NCBI GenBank assembly: GCA_910577785.1
Contig: CAJTNT010000005.1
Location: forward strand, 61,263 to 125,262
Length of the DNA stretch: 64,000 bases
From: an uncultured Lachnospiraceae bacterium
Lineage (GTDB): Bacteria > Bacillota > Clostridia > Lachnospirales > Lachnospiraceae
Direction of reading: 5' to 3'
Shown: positions 33,030 through 41,510 of the stretch, in pieces
How positions within the stretch are numbered: position 1 is the stretch's first letter
How the letters are laid out: the number at the start of each line of letters is the position of its first letter
Program-made: the position numbers and the translations under genes
Notes under the pieces: generated by a model
What the model was told of the DNA's origin: nothing
The model's input: the letters and a program-made list of their open reading frames with translations, nothing else
Database searches by the model: none

Positions 33030-34778
33030 CTACTCCACATCCAGCAAAGCGTCCAAATCCTCTTCTCCCGTGCGGATTTTAATGACCTTGGCTACATTGT
33101 ATACGAAAATCTTGCCATCCCCAATATGCCCGGTATACAGGGTTTTCTTCGCTGTCTTGATGACCTCTTCGACGGGCAGGTGGCCCACGATAATTTCCAG
33201 CTTCACCTTCGGCAGCAGCGTTGCATCCATCTCCACGCCACGGTATTTCTCGCCGGCGCCCCTCTGGATGCCGCAGCCCATTACCTGGGTCACGGTCATG
33301 CCGGTCACGCCCAGTTCATTCATTGCCTTGCGCAACTTGTCATAGCGGGACAGCTTGGCAATAATCACGACTTTGTACATGCCAGAGCTGTCAAATGGGG
33401 CGGTAGAGAGTACTTTCACGGCAGCATCCCTCTGCGCTGGGCTGGCAGCCTCATAATCGCTTGTGCCCAGGTTGGTATTCTCGTTCTCCTCCATGGTCAT
33501 GGTATTGGAAATATCCATAATGCTGAAGCCGGAATACGCCGAAGCAATCCCATGCTCGGTGGAATCCAGGCCAATGATCTCCTCTTCTTCGCTGACGCGG
33601 AGCCCCACGGTTGCTTTGATGATATAAAATGCAGCTGTAATTGTAACTGCCGTCCAGGCGCCTACGGACAGCACGCCCAGAAGCTGGAGCCCCAACTGAT
33701 GGAAACCGCCTCCATAAAACAGGCCGTCAATATCATTTCCGGGAGCGGAAGATGTGGCGAAGAGGCCTACTGCTATGGTGCCCCAAATGCCGTTGAGGCA
33801 ATGGACAGCCACTGCGCCTACCGGGTCGTCAATGTGCAGCTTATAGTCCAACAGCCATACGCCAAATACTACCAGCAGCCCAGATACCACGCCTATGGCA
33901 ATGGCGCCAAAGGCATCCGTAACGTCGCAGGGGGCGGTAATCCCAACCAATCCTGCCAAAGAAGCATTCAGGCACATCGACACATCCGGCTTGCCAAATT
34001 TTGCCCAGGTGAACACCATGCAGACTACCGTGGCCACAGCTGGGGCAATCGTGGTTGCCAAAAAGATGGAGCCAAGCTGAGGGATGCTGGTGGCAGCCGC
34101 ACCGTTAAATCCGTACCATCCAAACCAGAGGATGAAGCAGCCCAAACAGCCAAGCGGCAGGTTATGCCCTGGGAAAGCATTGACCTTGGTGATTTTGCCA
34201 TTTCTGTCGGTGGAAAACTTGCCAATGCGCGGCCCTAAAATCTTTGCCCCGATCAGGGCGGAAATGCCGCCTACCATGTGGATGGCGCAGGAGCCTGCAA
34301 AATCGTGGAACCCAAGCTGTGCCAGCCAGCCGCCTCCCCAGATCCAATGGGCTTCTATCGGATAAATCAGGGCGGAAATCACGCCGGAATAGATACAGTA
34401 GGATAAGAACTTTGTCCTCTCTGCCATGGCGCCTGAGACAATCGTTGCCGTAGTCGCACAAAATACCAAGTTGAATACAAAATTTGAAAAATCAAAATCT
34501 GCATAGGCCGTAAAAATATCAAATCCCGGCTTGCCAATCAATCCCATCATATCTTCCCCCAGCAGCAAGGAAAAACCGATTAAGATAAATACCACTGTCC
34601 CAATGCAGAAATCCATCAGGTTCTTCATCAGGATATTGCCGCTGTTCTTCGCTCTTGTAAAGCCTGCCTCTACCATTGCAAAGCCCGCCTGCATCCAAAA
34701 TACCAGGGCGGCCCCGATCAGGAACCAGATGCCAAACGTATGCTCGCTGATTAAGCTTACTACCATTTCCTCACTCAT
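33030..34778 (-). CDS. amt: Ammonium transporter fused to a P-II signalling domain
   Basis: A 582-residue fusion. Residues ~1-425 are an Amt/MEP channel with about 11 membrane helices, including WMQAGFAMVEAGFTRAKN near 30, HWIWGGGWLAQLG, and DFAGSCAIHMVGGISALIGA near 170. After a linker, the last ~115 residues are a complete P-II (GlnB/GlnK) domain: YKVVIIAKLSRYDKLRKAMN, a T-loop GEKYRGVEMDATLLPKVKLE that keeps the Tyr used for uridylylation in other bacteria, and TGHIGDGKIFVY. ATG 34778 has GAGGAGG upstream; the extension to 34883 is not supported. It follows glnN. A tethered P-II that gates the channel in response to nitrogen state is the natural reading. Confidence 0.95.
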   Translation of the reverse strand: MSEEMVVSLISEHTFGIWFLIGAALVFWMQAGFAMVEAGFTRAKNSGNILMKNLMDFCIGTVVFILIGFSLLLGEDMMGLIGKPGFDIFTAYADFDFSNFVFNLVFCATTATIVSGAMAERTKFLSYCIYSGVISALIYPIEAHWIWGGGWLAQLGFHDFAGSCAIHMVGGISALIGAKILGPRIGKFSTDRNGKITKVNAFPGHNLPLGCLGCFILWFGWYGFNGAAATSIPQLGSIFLATTIAPAVATVVCMVFTWAKFGKPDVSMCLNASLAGLVGITAPCDVTDAFGAIAIGVVSGLLVVFGVWLLDYKLHIDDPVGAVAVHCLNGIWGTIAVGLFATSSAPGNDIDGLFYGGGFHQLGLQLLGVLSVGAWTAVTITAAFYIIKATVGLRVSEEEEIIGLDSTEHGIASAYSGFSIMDISNTMTMEENENTNLGTSDYEAASPAQRDAAVKVLSTAPFDSSGMYKVVIIAKLSRYDKLRKAMNELGVTGMTVTQVMGCGIQRGAGEKYRGVEMDATLLPKVKLEIIVGHLPVEEVIKTAKKTLYTGHIGDGKIFVYNVAKVIKIRTGEEDLDALLDVE

Positions 34779-35090
34779 AACAAATCCTCCTCTGCGCCTT
34801 TGGGCGCTCATTCCTATTAGGATAAAAAAAGCGGCGCTTTCTCCTTTGCCCACAGCTTTGTGGTTCTGTCGAAAATGCCGCATTTCTCATTTTTAATTTT
34901 CTCTGTTCATAAAATATTCATTTTTGATTCAAAAAAGTTTCATTTCCGTATCATGGAAACTTCATTTCTTTGGCATATAATAAAACCAAGTTAAAAACTT
35001 ACCAAAAACGCTAACTACTATTCTACTATTCAAATAAACTTTTTCATAATAAGTGCCAGGCAGCAGGAGTTGCCTGGCATCCTCCCTTTC
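34779..35090. other. glnN-amt spacer with hairpins, possible amt control region
   Basis: A 312-bp A+T-rich spacer. TGCCAGGCA(35054-35062)/TGCCTGGCA(35071-35079) just after glnN is a probable terminator, though its U tract is weak. AAGTTTCATTTCC(34936-34948) and GGAAACTT(34955-34962) form an inverse repeat that could be an operator. I see no convincing -35/-10 pair and no gene. Confidence 0.45.
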
Positions 35091-37211
35091 CTAGACTTCG
35101 AAAATCAGATCCCCATACGAAGGCATTGGCCACATCTCTTTGTCCACCATCATTTCCAGCTGGTCGACCGGTGCGCGCAGGGCATCCATATCCGCCTTAA
35201 TCTCGTCCCGGTAGTAAGCCGCCTGCTCCCTTCCTGCATCCATAGCAGACCCTTTCTCTGCTGCCGCCTGCAGTTTCGCCAAAGCAGCCTTTGCCTCTGC
35301 CAGGAGGCTGGAAGTCCCTACCAGGAGCCCTTCCTGGGCGCTGGTATCGGCAGCATCGCCGCAGGCAGACTTCACGGCGTTGATCGAATTTGCCAGGAAC
35401 GTCGTGTACTTAATCACAGAAGGGATAATCTGCTTGCCTGCCATATCAATCATCGTACGTGCCTCAATGTTCAGCGCCTTGGAATAGTTCTCATAGAGAA
35501 TCTCTGCCCTAGATTCCAGTTCAGCCTTTGTAAACACATTAAATTTCTCAAATAAGGCAATCGTCTTGTCTGTCGTAAGTGCAGGCACGGCGTCTACCAG
35601 AGACTTGATATTCGGCAGACCCCTGCGTTCTGCCTCTTCTACCCATTCCTGGGAATAGCCATTTCCATTGAATACAATCCTCTGGTGGGCAATGGCCTGT
35701 TCTTTGATCAAGTTGTGTACGGCTGTGTCGAAATCGTCTTCCTTCTCCAGATAGTCGCAGGCATCGGAGAAAGCCTCTGCCACAATGGCATTCAGCACAA
35801 CGTTTGGCGGGGAGATAGAGTCATTGGAGCCAACCATACGGAATTCAAATTTATTGCCAGTAAATGCAAAGGGCGAAGTGCGGTTCCTATCCGTGGCATC
35901 CTTGCGGAAATCAGGAAGGGTCTTCACGCCTGTCTGCAGCACCTCACGCTTGAGGCTCCTGGTGGCCTCGCCCGTGCTAATCAGCTGAGTCAGCACATCC
36001 TGGAGCTGTTCGCCGAGGAAGACGGAGATAATGGCAGGCGGCGCCTCATTTGCCCCCAGCCTGTGGTCATTCCCCGCATCGGCAGCAGACTCACGCAGCA
36101 GTTCCGCATGCTTATCCACGGCCTTGAGGATACAGGTCAGCACCAGCAGGAACTGGATATTCTCATGCGGCGTCTTGCCAGGGTCTAAGAGGTTGATGCC
36201 GTCATCGGTGACAATCGACCAGTTATTGTGCTTGCCAGAGCCGTTCACCCCTGCAAAGGGCTTTTCATGCAGCAGGCAGGTCAGGCCGTGGCGTCCGGCT
36301 ACCTTCTTCAGGGTTTCCATCACCAGCTGGTTATTGTCTACGGCTACGTTGGCCTCCGCATAGATGGGCGCCAGCTCATGCTGTGCCGGAGCCACCTCAT
36401 TGTGCTGGGTCTTGGCAGTTACGCCCAGCTTCCACAGCTCCTTATTGACATCCCTCATATATGCCGCAATACGCTCACGGATGGCGCCGAAATAATGGTC
36501 CTCCATCTCCTGCCCCTTCGGCGGCATGGCTCCGAATAGGGTACGGCCTGTAAAGATCAAATCCTTCCTCTTTAAGTATTTCTCGCGGTCCACCAGGAAA
36601 TATTCCTGCTCCGGCCCTACGGAAGGCGTCACCTTCTTGGAAGTCGTATTGCCAAATAAGCGGATTAATCGCAAGGACTGCTCATTGATGGCTTCCATGG
36701 AACGCAGGAGCGGGGTCTTCTGATCCAAGGCCTCCCCAGTATAAGAACAGAAAGCCGTAGGGATGCAGAGTGTTGCGCCTGCGGCATCCTGCCGTACAAA
36801 AGCGGGAGAAGTGCAGTCCCATGCGGTATACCCCCTGGCCTCAAAGGTAGCGCGCAGGCCGCCAGAAGGGAAAGAGGACGCATCCGGCTCTCCTTTGATC
36901 AGTTCTTTGCCAGAGAAGCTCATTAGGATCTTCCCATTGGGCATGGGGGCAGTGATAAAAGAATCGTGCTTCTCTGCGGTCACGCCTGTCAGGGGCTGAA
37001 ACCAATGGGTGTAATGTGTGGCGCCCTTTTCAATCGCCCATTCCTTCATCTCATGGGCAATGACGTCTGCTGTCTCCAAATCCAGCTCTTTGCCCTCGCC
37101 GATAACCTCTTTCAGTTTCTTGTAAACCTTTTTTGGCAAACGCTCCTGCATCACAGCATCGTTGAATACGTTTTCGCCAAAGATTTCTGCTACATTATAA
37201 TATTCACTCAT
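35091..37211 (-). CDS. glnN: Glutamine synthetase, type III
   Basis: A 706-residue GSIII making glutamine from glutamate, ammonia and ATP as a large oligomer. An N-terminal segment typical of GSIII (NVAEIFGENVFNDAVMQERL) precedes the catalytic region: THYTHWFQPLTG near 68, GPEQEYFLVD near 205, QHNEVAPAQHELAPIYAEAN near 272, HEKPFAGVNGSGKHNNWS near 320 and RNRTSPFAFTGNKFEFR near 450. AAAGAAAGGATG precedes the ATG. Its leader carries a promoter, an attenuator-like hairpin and a short leader frame. With the Amt-P-II protein downstream it forms an ammonia uptake and assimilation pair. Confidence 0.97.
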   Translation of the reverse strand: MSEYYNVAEIFGENVFNDAVMQERLPKKVYKKLKEVIGEGKELDLETADVIAHEMKEWAIEKGATHYTHWFQPLTGVTAEKHDSFITAPMPNGKILMSFSGKELIKGEPDASSFPSGGLRATFEARGYTAWDCTSPAFVRQDAAGATLCIPTAFCSYTGEALDQKTPLLRSMEAINEQSLRLIRLFGNTTSKKVTPSVGPEQEYFLVDREKYLKRKDLIFTGRTLFGAMPPKGQEMEDHYFGAIRERIAAYMRDVNKELWKLGVTAKTQHNEVAPAQHELAPIYAEANVAVDNNQLVMETLKKVAGRHGLTCLLHEKPFAGVNGSGKHNNWSIVTDDGINLLDPGKTPHENIQFLLVLTCILKAVDKHAELLRESAADAGNDHRLGANEAPPAIISVFLGEQLQDVLTQLISTGEATRSLKREVLQTGVKTLPDFRKDATDRNRTSPFAFTGNKFEFRMVGSNDSISPPNVVLNAIVAEAFSDACDYLEKEDDFDTAVHNLIKEQAIAHQRIVFNGNGYSQEWVEEAERRGLPNIKSLVDAVPALTTDKTIALFEKFNVFTKAELESRAEILYENYSKALNIEARTMIDMAGKQIIPSVIKYTTFLANSINAVKSACGDAADTSAQEGLLVGTSSLLAEAKAALAKLQAAAEKGSAMDAGREQAAYYRDEIKADMDALRAPVDQLEMMVDKEMWPMPSYGDLIFEV

Positions 37212-37234
37212 AGTCCCTACATCCTTTCTTTAAA

Positions 37235-37277
37235 AATGTAAAAAGGGTATTCCAATCCCATTGGAACACCCTTGTTC
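37235..37277 (-). promoter_or_regulatory. Attenuator-like hairpin with leader peptide frame before glnN
   Basis: In the glnN leader AGGGTGTTCCAAT(37260-37272) pairs with ATTGGAATACCCT(37244-37256), one mismatch, followed by U-rich sequence, i.e. an intrinsic terminator between promoter and gene. A 20-codon frame (MNKGVPMGLEYPFYIFKERM, 37277 to 37215) runs through the hairpin after AAAGGTTAG. Whether it is translated is unknown. Confidence 0.55.
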
Positions 37278-37305
37278 ATCTAACCTTTGTTTTCTGCCTG
37301 CTAAT

Positions 37306-37334
37306 AAGATACTCTAATCTCTCCAAAAAATCAA
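37306..37334 (-). promoter_or_regulatory. Sigma-A promoter of glnN
   Basis: TTGATT (37329-37334), a 17-bp spacer and TATCTT (37306-37311) on the minus strand, giving a leader of about 90 bases. An A/T inverse repeat just upstream could be an operator. Confidence 0.6.
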
Positions 37335-37456
37335 CAGAAAATTTATAAAAATTTTATTTTCTGCAATTTTAGAGAAAAAAATTCGGATTTGAGGGGATTT
37401 TTGTGAAAAATTTCTAACGGCGCTGCCAGCAAGACGGATACCGCTTCGGGCAACCC

Positions 37457-37549
37457 TTACATCCCCGACATATATACTGCAAGGGCAATACAGACAACAA
37501 TGGCAATAAATAGCAATCCAAATACAATACCAGATCTTTTCTTATCCAT
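37457..37549 (-). CDS. 30-residue single-pass membrane peptide
   Basis: A frame of 30 codons beginning MDKKRSG and continuing with a strongly hydrophobic stretch (GIVFGLLFIAIVVCIALAVY), then MSGM and a stop. AAGGAGG lies nine bases before the ATG, the best ribosome site of its operon. Basic residues at the N terminus predict N-in topology. It is 23 bp after the receiver gene on the same strand, so it is probably the last gene of the methyltransferase-GHKL-receiver operon. No family recognised. It could be a membrane effector or simply a short conserved membrane peptide. Confidence 0.55.
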   Translation of the reverse strand: MDKKRSGIVFGLLFIAIVVCIALAVYMSGM

Positions 37550-37572
37550 ATTTCTTGGCCTCCTTACTTATT

Positions 37573-38043
37573 TCAATTCTTCTTTAAAACTTTATCCAAA
37601 TACTTTTTTTGCAATTCATAATTATTTTCGATCTCACGCTCATTTTTTATTGACAAGTCTCTGGAAAGTGCGCGTACAAGACGTTTCACAACATTATCCA
37701 CCTCCTTTATTAAGTCCTTTTTCTTGACCGTCTGGTCAAAATCTCCTATATGGTCTTCGACAAATTCTTTATTCGTCAGATAAATGATATAAATTTCAGC
37801 ATCTTGCTCTCTTATATTTTTAAGAACATCTATCCCTGTATATTTCACAGGCTGCTTTCCCAAATCATAGTCTATCATTATAAAATCTACATTATAGCCT
37901 AAAACGTTCCTGTATATTTCATTAATATCTAACGGCAAATCCCCATATGGCAATAAATCTATATCCTTTAGTGTCAATAGCCGCCGGATAGACGTAAAAT
38001 TCTTTATATCATCATCTACAAACATTCCTAAATATTGACCCAT
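37573..38043 (-). CDS. Stand-alone response-regulator receiver domain
   Basis: A 156-residue receiver with all canonical residues: acidic cluster FVDDD at 8-12, phospho-acceptor Asp58 in FIMIDYDLG, Thr90 in IIYLTNKEF and the conserved Lys near 107-109 (TVKKKDL). The last ~40 residues are a charged helix (RDLSIKNEREIENNYELQKK) with no DNA-binding domain, so the output is probably by protein contact. It starts eight bp after the GHKL kinase-like gene and is followed by the 30-residue membrane peptide. The obvious phospho-donor is the preceding protein. Base composition is A+T-rich like the rest of the cassette. Confidence 0.85.
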   Translation of the reverse strand: MGQYLGMFVDDDIKNFTSIRRLLTLKDIDLLPYGDLPLDINEIYRNVLGYNVDFIMIDYDLGKQPVKYTGIDVLKNIREQDAEIYIIYLTNKEFVEDHIGDFDQTVKKKDLIKEVDNVVKRLVRALSRDLSIKNEREIENNYELQKKYLDKVLKKN

Positions 38044-38051
38044 GCCTCACC

Positions 38052-39704
38052 TCAACCAGCTGCTGGAAAAAATGTTTCAAAACGAGCGCCGCCTAATACA
38101 GCGCTATCACCTATTACTATTTTCCCAGCATAACTTTCTACGATATCTTTTACAATAGTCAATCCTAGACCAACACCATCTTCCTTCTTTGTCGTGTTAA
38201 GTGGAATAAAAATCCATTCTCGTAAATTTTCTGGCACACCTTTTCCCGAGTCCTCTAGCGCAACACAGTACCCCTCTTCCAATGAAGCCGCTGATATTTT
38301 TATAATTCTTGCACCTGTTACCCCTTTTAATGCCTCAAATGCGTTTGTTAGAAAATTTATAATTATAGATTCCAAATCAATCTGCTTCATGGCCATTTTA
38401 CATTGAAATTCCTCCAAATCACCAATATCTATATCTACTTGATATTCCTCAACCAACACTTGGTAATAACCGACCACCTCTTCAATAATTTTTTTAAAAG
38501 AAAGGTTTATTGCTTCGCTCCGTTTCTTCTTTTTCAAAAATGCAACCAGCAAATCACTATAACAAGAAATTCTCCAAATATCATTGTCCAAATCATCAAA
38601 AGCGGCCTCTACATCATCATCATTGGGAAATACACGGAATAATCTTTGCTTTGGGTATTCAATATTTAATAAAATTCTTGCAATTGCATCATCCGTTTCA
38701 TGCCCAAAACTTCCTGCCAAGATTCCTAATGCCGCCAAATTTCTATACAGCTGTAATTCATTTTCATATTCAGAAGCCGTAATATAGATAGAGAATTCAT
38801 TTTTTTCTTTAAATAGAGAAACAAGAAGACGAAACTCTTTGATAACTTTCTCTATATCCTTTTTTGTCCAATCATCCCTTAAACAATCCAAAACCAAAAA
38901 TGTCCCAGTATATGGCTCATTATCCATCCTGCCACTATAAACTCTCTGATATAGCCTCTCCAACTTCTGATAAAAAAAATCTTTTTCAACCCCGTGCAAC
39001 TCTTCAATCACATTTTTTATTTCTTCTACACGTTCTTCTAATCCCATATATTTTTCATAGATGGGATATAAAATCTGTTCCATCCGACTCAGCATATTCT
39101 TCCTGTAGAATATCGTATAATCCAGATTACAACCAGCAAGAAGTTTTTCCTTAATTGTCTTTTTTGATTCTTCATCAATTCTATCACTCAGTAATAAATA
39201 TTCTACTGCCCTTTTAATATATTTTGCGCTTTCAAAGTCTGGATTATTTTTTAATATCTGTATTCTTTGCTTTAACTCTTTAAAATCAATACCCTCATAC
39301 TTATTCCAATTTGTATAGTACTTCACAGGCGCTTCCGTTTTAGTAAAAGAATAAAGTGTACAATATTCCGCCAATCTCTCCACCGAATATCTTCCTATCC
39401 CTTTTCTGCCTACACATCTCCTCTTATATTTTTCAGAATATGGATTTTTCACCTTACTATTGGTTCCAATTACTGCCCATTTGTTTTCAATATCATCACT
39501 AGTAAATCCACATCCTGTATCAGCAATAATAACCCGTCCCTGTTTGGAGAGCATATTTTCAAATATTACTTCTACAGCTTCACTATCAGCATCGTATGAG
39601 TTTTTAACAAGCTCTGTAAGAGCGGTCACATAATCCGTAACCAATTCGCGCCCCAACTGTCCAATATGTCTAGCATTAACCTTTATATTTATTTCTTTAC
39701 CCAT
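38052..39704 (-). CDS. Dual-ATPase GHKL protein: Hsp90/MORC-like N terminus, histidine-kinase C terminus
   Basis: A 550-residue soluble protein with two GHKL ATP sites. The N-terminal site has ELVKNSYDAD (31-40, Asn35), ADTGCGF (61-67) and GRKGIGR (99-105), the Hsp90/MutL/MORC type. A helical middle (about 140-320) leads to a dimerisation/phospho-acceptor-like segment LGILAGSFGHETDD with His335. The C-terminal histidine-kinase ATPase has INFLTNAFEAL (N box, 449-459), EDSGKGVP (G1, 484-491) and DGVGLGLTIVKDIV (G2, 509-522). There are no membrane segments or sensor domain. It lies 21 bp after the methyltransferase gene and eight bp before the receiver gene. It resembles kinase-like proteins beside methylases in accessory islands; its function is undefined. 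Confidence 0.85.
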   Translation of the reverse strand: MGKEINIKVNARHIGQLGRELVTDYVTALTELVKNSYDADSEAVEVIFENMLSKQGRVIIADTGCGFTSDDIENKWAVIGTNSKVKNPYSEKYKRRCVGRKGIGRYSVERLAEYCTLYSFTKTEAPVKYYTNWNKYEGIDFKELKQRIQILKNNPDFESAKYIKRAVEYLLLSDRIDEESKKTIKEKLLAGCNLDYTIFYRKNMLSRMEQILYPIYEKYMGLEERVEEIKNVIEELHGVEKDFFYQKLERLYQRVYSGRMDNEPYTGTFLVLDCLRDDWTKKDIEKVIKEFRLLVSLFKEKNEFSIYITASEYENELQLYRNLAALGILAGSFGHETDDAIARILLNIEYPKQRLFRVFPNDDDVEAAFDDLDNDIWRISCYSDLLVAFLKKKKRSEAINLSFKKIIEEVVGYYQVLVEEYQVDIDIGDLEEFQCKMAMKQIDLESIIINFLTNAFEALKGVTGARIIKISAASLEEGYCVALEDSGKGVPENLREWIFIPLNTTKKEDGVGLGLTIVKDIVESYAGKIVIGDSAVLGGARFETFFPAAG

Positions 39705-39725
39705 TTGCTACGCCTTCCCATATTT

Positions 39726-41132
39726 CTATCTCTCCAATTCATCCAAAGGGAACTTGAAATTATTTATATCATTTGCTGTAATCCGAAGAGATTTCCCGCT
39801 CGCAGGAGTTCCTATTGCTTTAATATATCGTAAAAAAGAATCACTCTTCAATATCTTCCTTGCCACTTCCAAATCATACCCATTATCTGAAATAATATAT
39901 ATTCCTGCATATGGTACGGCTCTGCTGCTCACATTATATACATTCACTTCATTCGTGACTACAGTAGAAACCAGAAGTTTTGGCTTATTCATATTTTGCA
40001 GAGCCTGGCTTCGCCCAAATTCAAACCACTTGGCTGACTTATCAGCATCTCTTCTTTCCAACTCTGTTTTGTTGTCTTTCAAATATGTATATGCTTTCGG
40101 ATACTTTTCCCTGAAATCTTCTTCCATATAGTTAATGATCCTATGCTTCCTTACCATATATGGAAAAATAATATACTCTTTCTTTTTATATTTCTGATTT
40201 CTTGGACTAACTGCTGGACGCAATGCCCCCCTCTCAATGTTTCTGCCCCTTTTCGTATGTTCGTCAATTACAAATATGCTGTTTCTCTGCGTTGCAATTG
40301 CCATAGATGCTTTAAAAAATGCAGCAAAACATACTACTTCATTCTGATGAAAGCTTATTCTGTCAAAAATCCATTTGCCCAATAAATCACTCTTATCAAC
40401 TGCAATGGATTTATTCTTTGATATATTTTTATACTGCAGTTTTTGTGCATATGGCTCATTCTTAAGTAACATTATGGCAGAAGAAGTCATGGCTTTATTA
40501 AATAATTTTCGTTCTGAGTAATCTCTTATTTCCTCCACATACTGTAGTATCAAATTCCTTAAATTCTGTGCATATACGTTTTTATATATACTATTAGGAA
40601 TTAAATACACCATTCTGCCGCCCACTGCCAAATATTGAATTGCATTTTCAATAAAGGCATAACAGTAATCCGGCTTTCCCTTCCTGCAAGTAGAGTATTC
40701 TCTTTTTATATATTCTCGCACTTCCTCCTCAAGATTCTGATAAGATATGTATGGCGGGTTTCCTACAATATAATCAAATTTAATCTTAAAAGGACGTGTT
40801 AATATATCCCCCAAAAAAATATTCCAATGAACTTTACCCAAACCATAGTTCTCTGCAATATGGTTCAGATTTTCAATGCATTTTTGATAAGTCCCTTTCA
40901 CGACTTCCGCACCACAGATATCTCTCTCAAGTCCGAAAACTATGTCATCAGATTTATATCCCTGCACAAATGCATCTTGGATATACCGTTCCACAGCAAG
41001 GCACAATATATTGCCTTCGCCACAGGAATTCTCCAACAATGTCTTTCCATATAAATTGTGCTGATAACCCAAAAAATCTAACATATCATTGGAAATCTCC
41101 TCTGATGTAAATTGCTGGCATCTGATATCCAT
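39726..41132 (-). CDS. N6-adenine DNA methyltransferase (TaqI/Eco57I-like) with specificity domain
   Basis: A 468-residue gamma-type DNA adenine methyltransferase. The SAM motif is ENSCGEGN (about 34-41), an acidic GLERD near 68, GDIL near 109, and the catalytic NPPY in YIVGNPPYISYQNL near 125-128. The C-terminal half (about 250-468) resembles a TaqI-type target-recognition domain, ending GKSLRITANDINNFKFPL. ATG 41132 follows GAGGTG by six bases; the GTG at 41141 lies inside that site. No restriction nuclease is adjacent. It opens the operon that continues with the GHKL protein, receiver and membrane peptide, and is A+T-rich compared with both flanks. It could act as a modification or self-marking enzyme. 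Confidence 0.9.
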   Translation of the reverse strand: MDIRCQQFTSEEISNDMLDFLGYQHNLYGKTLLENSCGEGNILCLAVERYIQDAFVQGYKSDDIVFGLERDICGAEVVKGTYQKCIENLNHIAENYGLGKVHWNIFLGDILTRPFKIKFDYIVGNPPYISYQNLEEEVREYIKREYSTCRKGKPDYCYAFIENAIQYLAVGGRMVYLIPNSIYKNVYAQNLRNLILQYVEEIRDYSERKLFNKAMTSSAIMLLKNEPYAQKLQYKNISKNKSIAVDKSDLLGKWIFDRISFHQNEVVCFAAFFKASMAIATQRNSIFVIDEHTKRGRNIERGALRPAVSPRNQKYKKKEYIIFPYMVRKHRIINYMEEDFREKYPKAYTYLKDNKTELERRDADKSAKWFEFGRSQALQNMNKPKLLVSTVVTNEVNVYNVSSRAVPYAGIYIISDNGYDLEVARKILKSDSFLRYIKAIGTPASGKSLRITANDINNFKFPLDELER

Positions 41133-41510
41133 TGTTCTCACCTCTTCTTTTGGATATGCTTTTATTTATTTTACCATAGCTTACTACTATCCACGATTGA
41201 GCCATTCCAAATTACCATATATCTCTTTTAGGTATTTGTAAACACCATAGATGCTATCAAGGCCGTCATATCGCTTTCATAGTTTATCATCTCTGCCAGA
41301 TACTTATGCTGGGGTTGTTCTTTATCTCTTTGAGCAGCGCCTTCCAGGCTTCCCTTTCATATTTTGATAGGTATTGCTTGAGGTTTTTCGTTTTTTTAAG
41401 AATATAAAGAAGCGCCCAGCCCTGCCAGCAGATCCATATAGCCTGCCGCTACGGCTCCGGCCTTTGATTCCTCCTTGCGCAGCGGTTCGTCTGGCCGCCC
41501 TCCTCTTCCT
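41133..41510. other. Spacer between methyltransferase operon and dispersed repeat
   Basis: Holds the start region of the cassette, with a possible -10 (TAAAAT on the minus strand near 41173) but no clear -35. From about 41320 the sequence reads into the repeat-associated DNA. A 95-codon frame on the minus strand (41322-41609) is very Arg/Ala/Gly-rich and lies mainly in repeat sequence, so I do not call it. Confidence 0.4.

Noticed and set aside
33126..34238. A 370-codon open frame on the plus strand
   Set aside because: Antisense shadow of the Amt-P-II gene.
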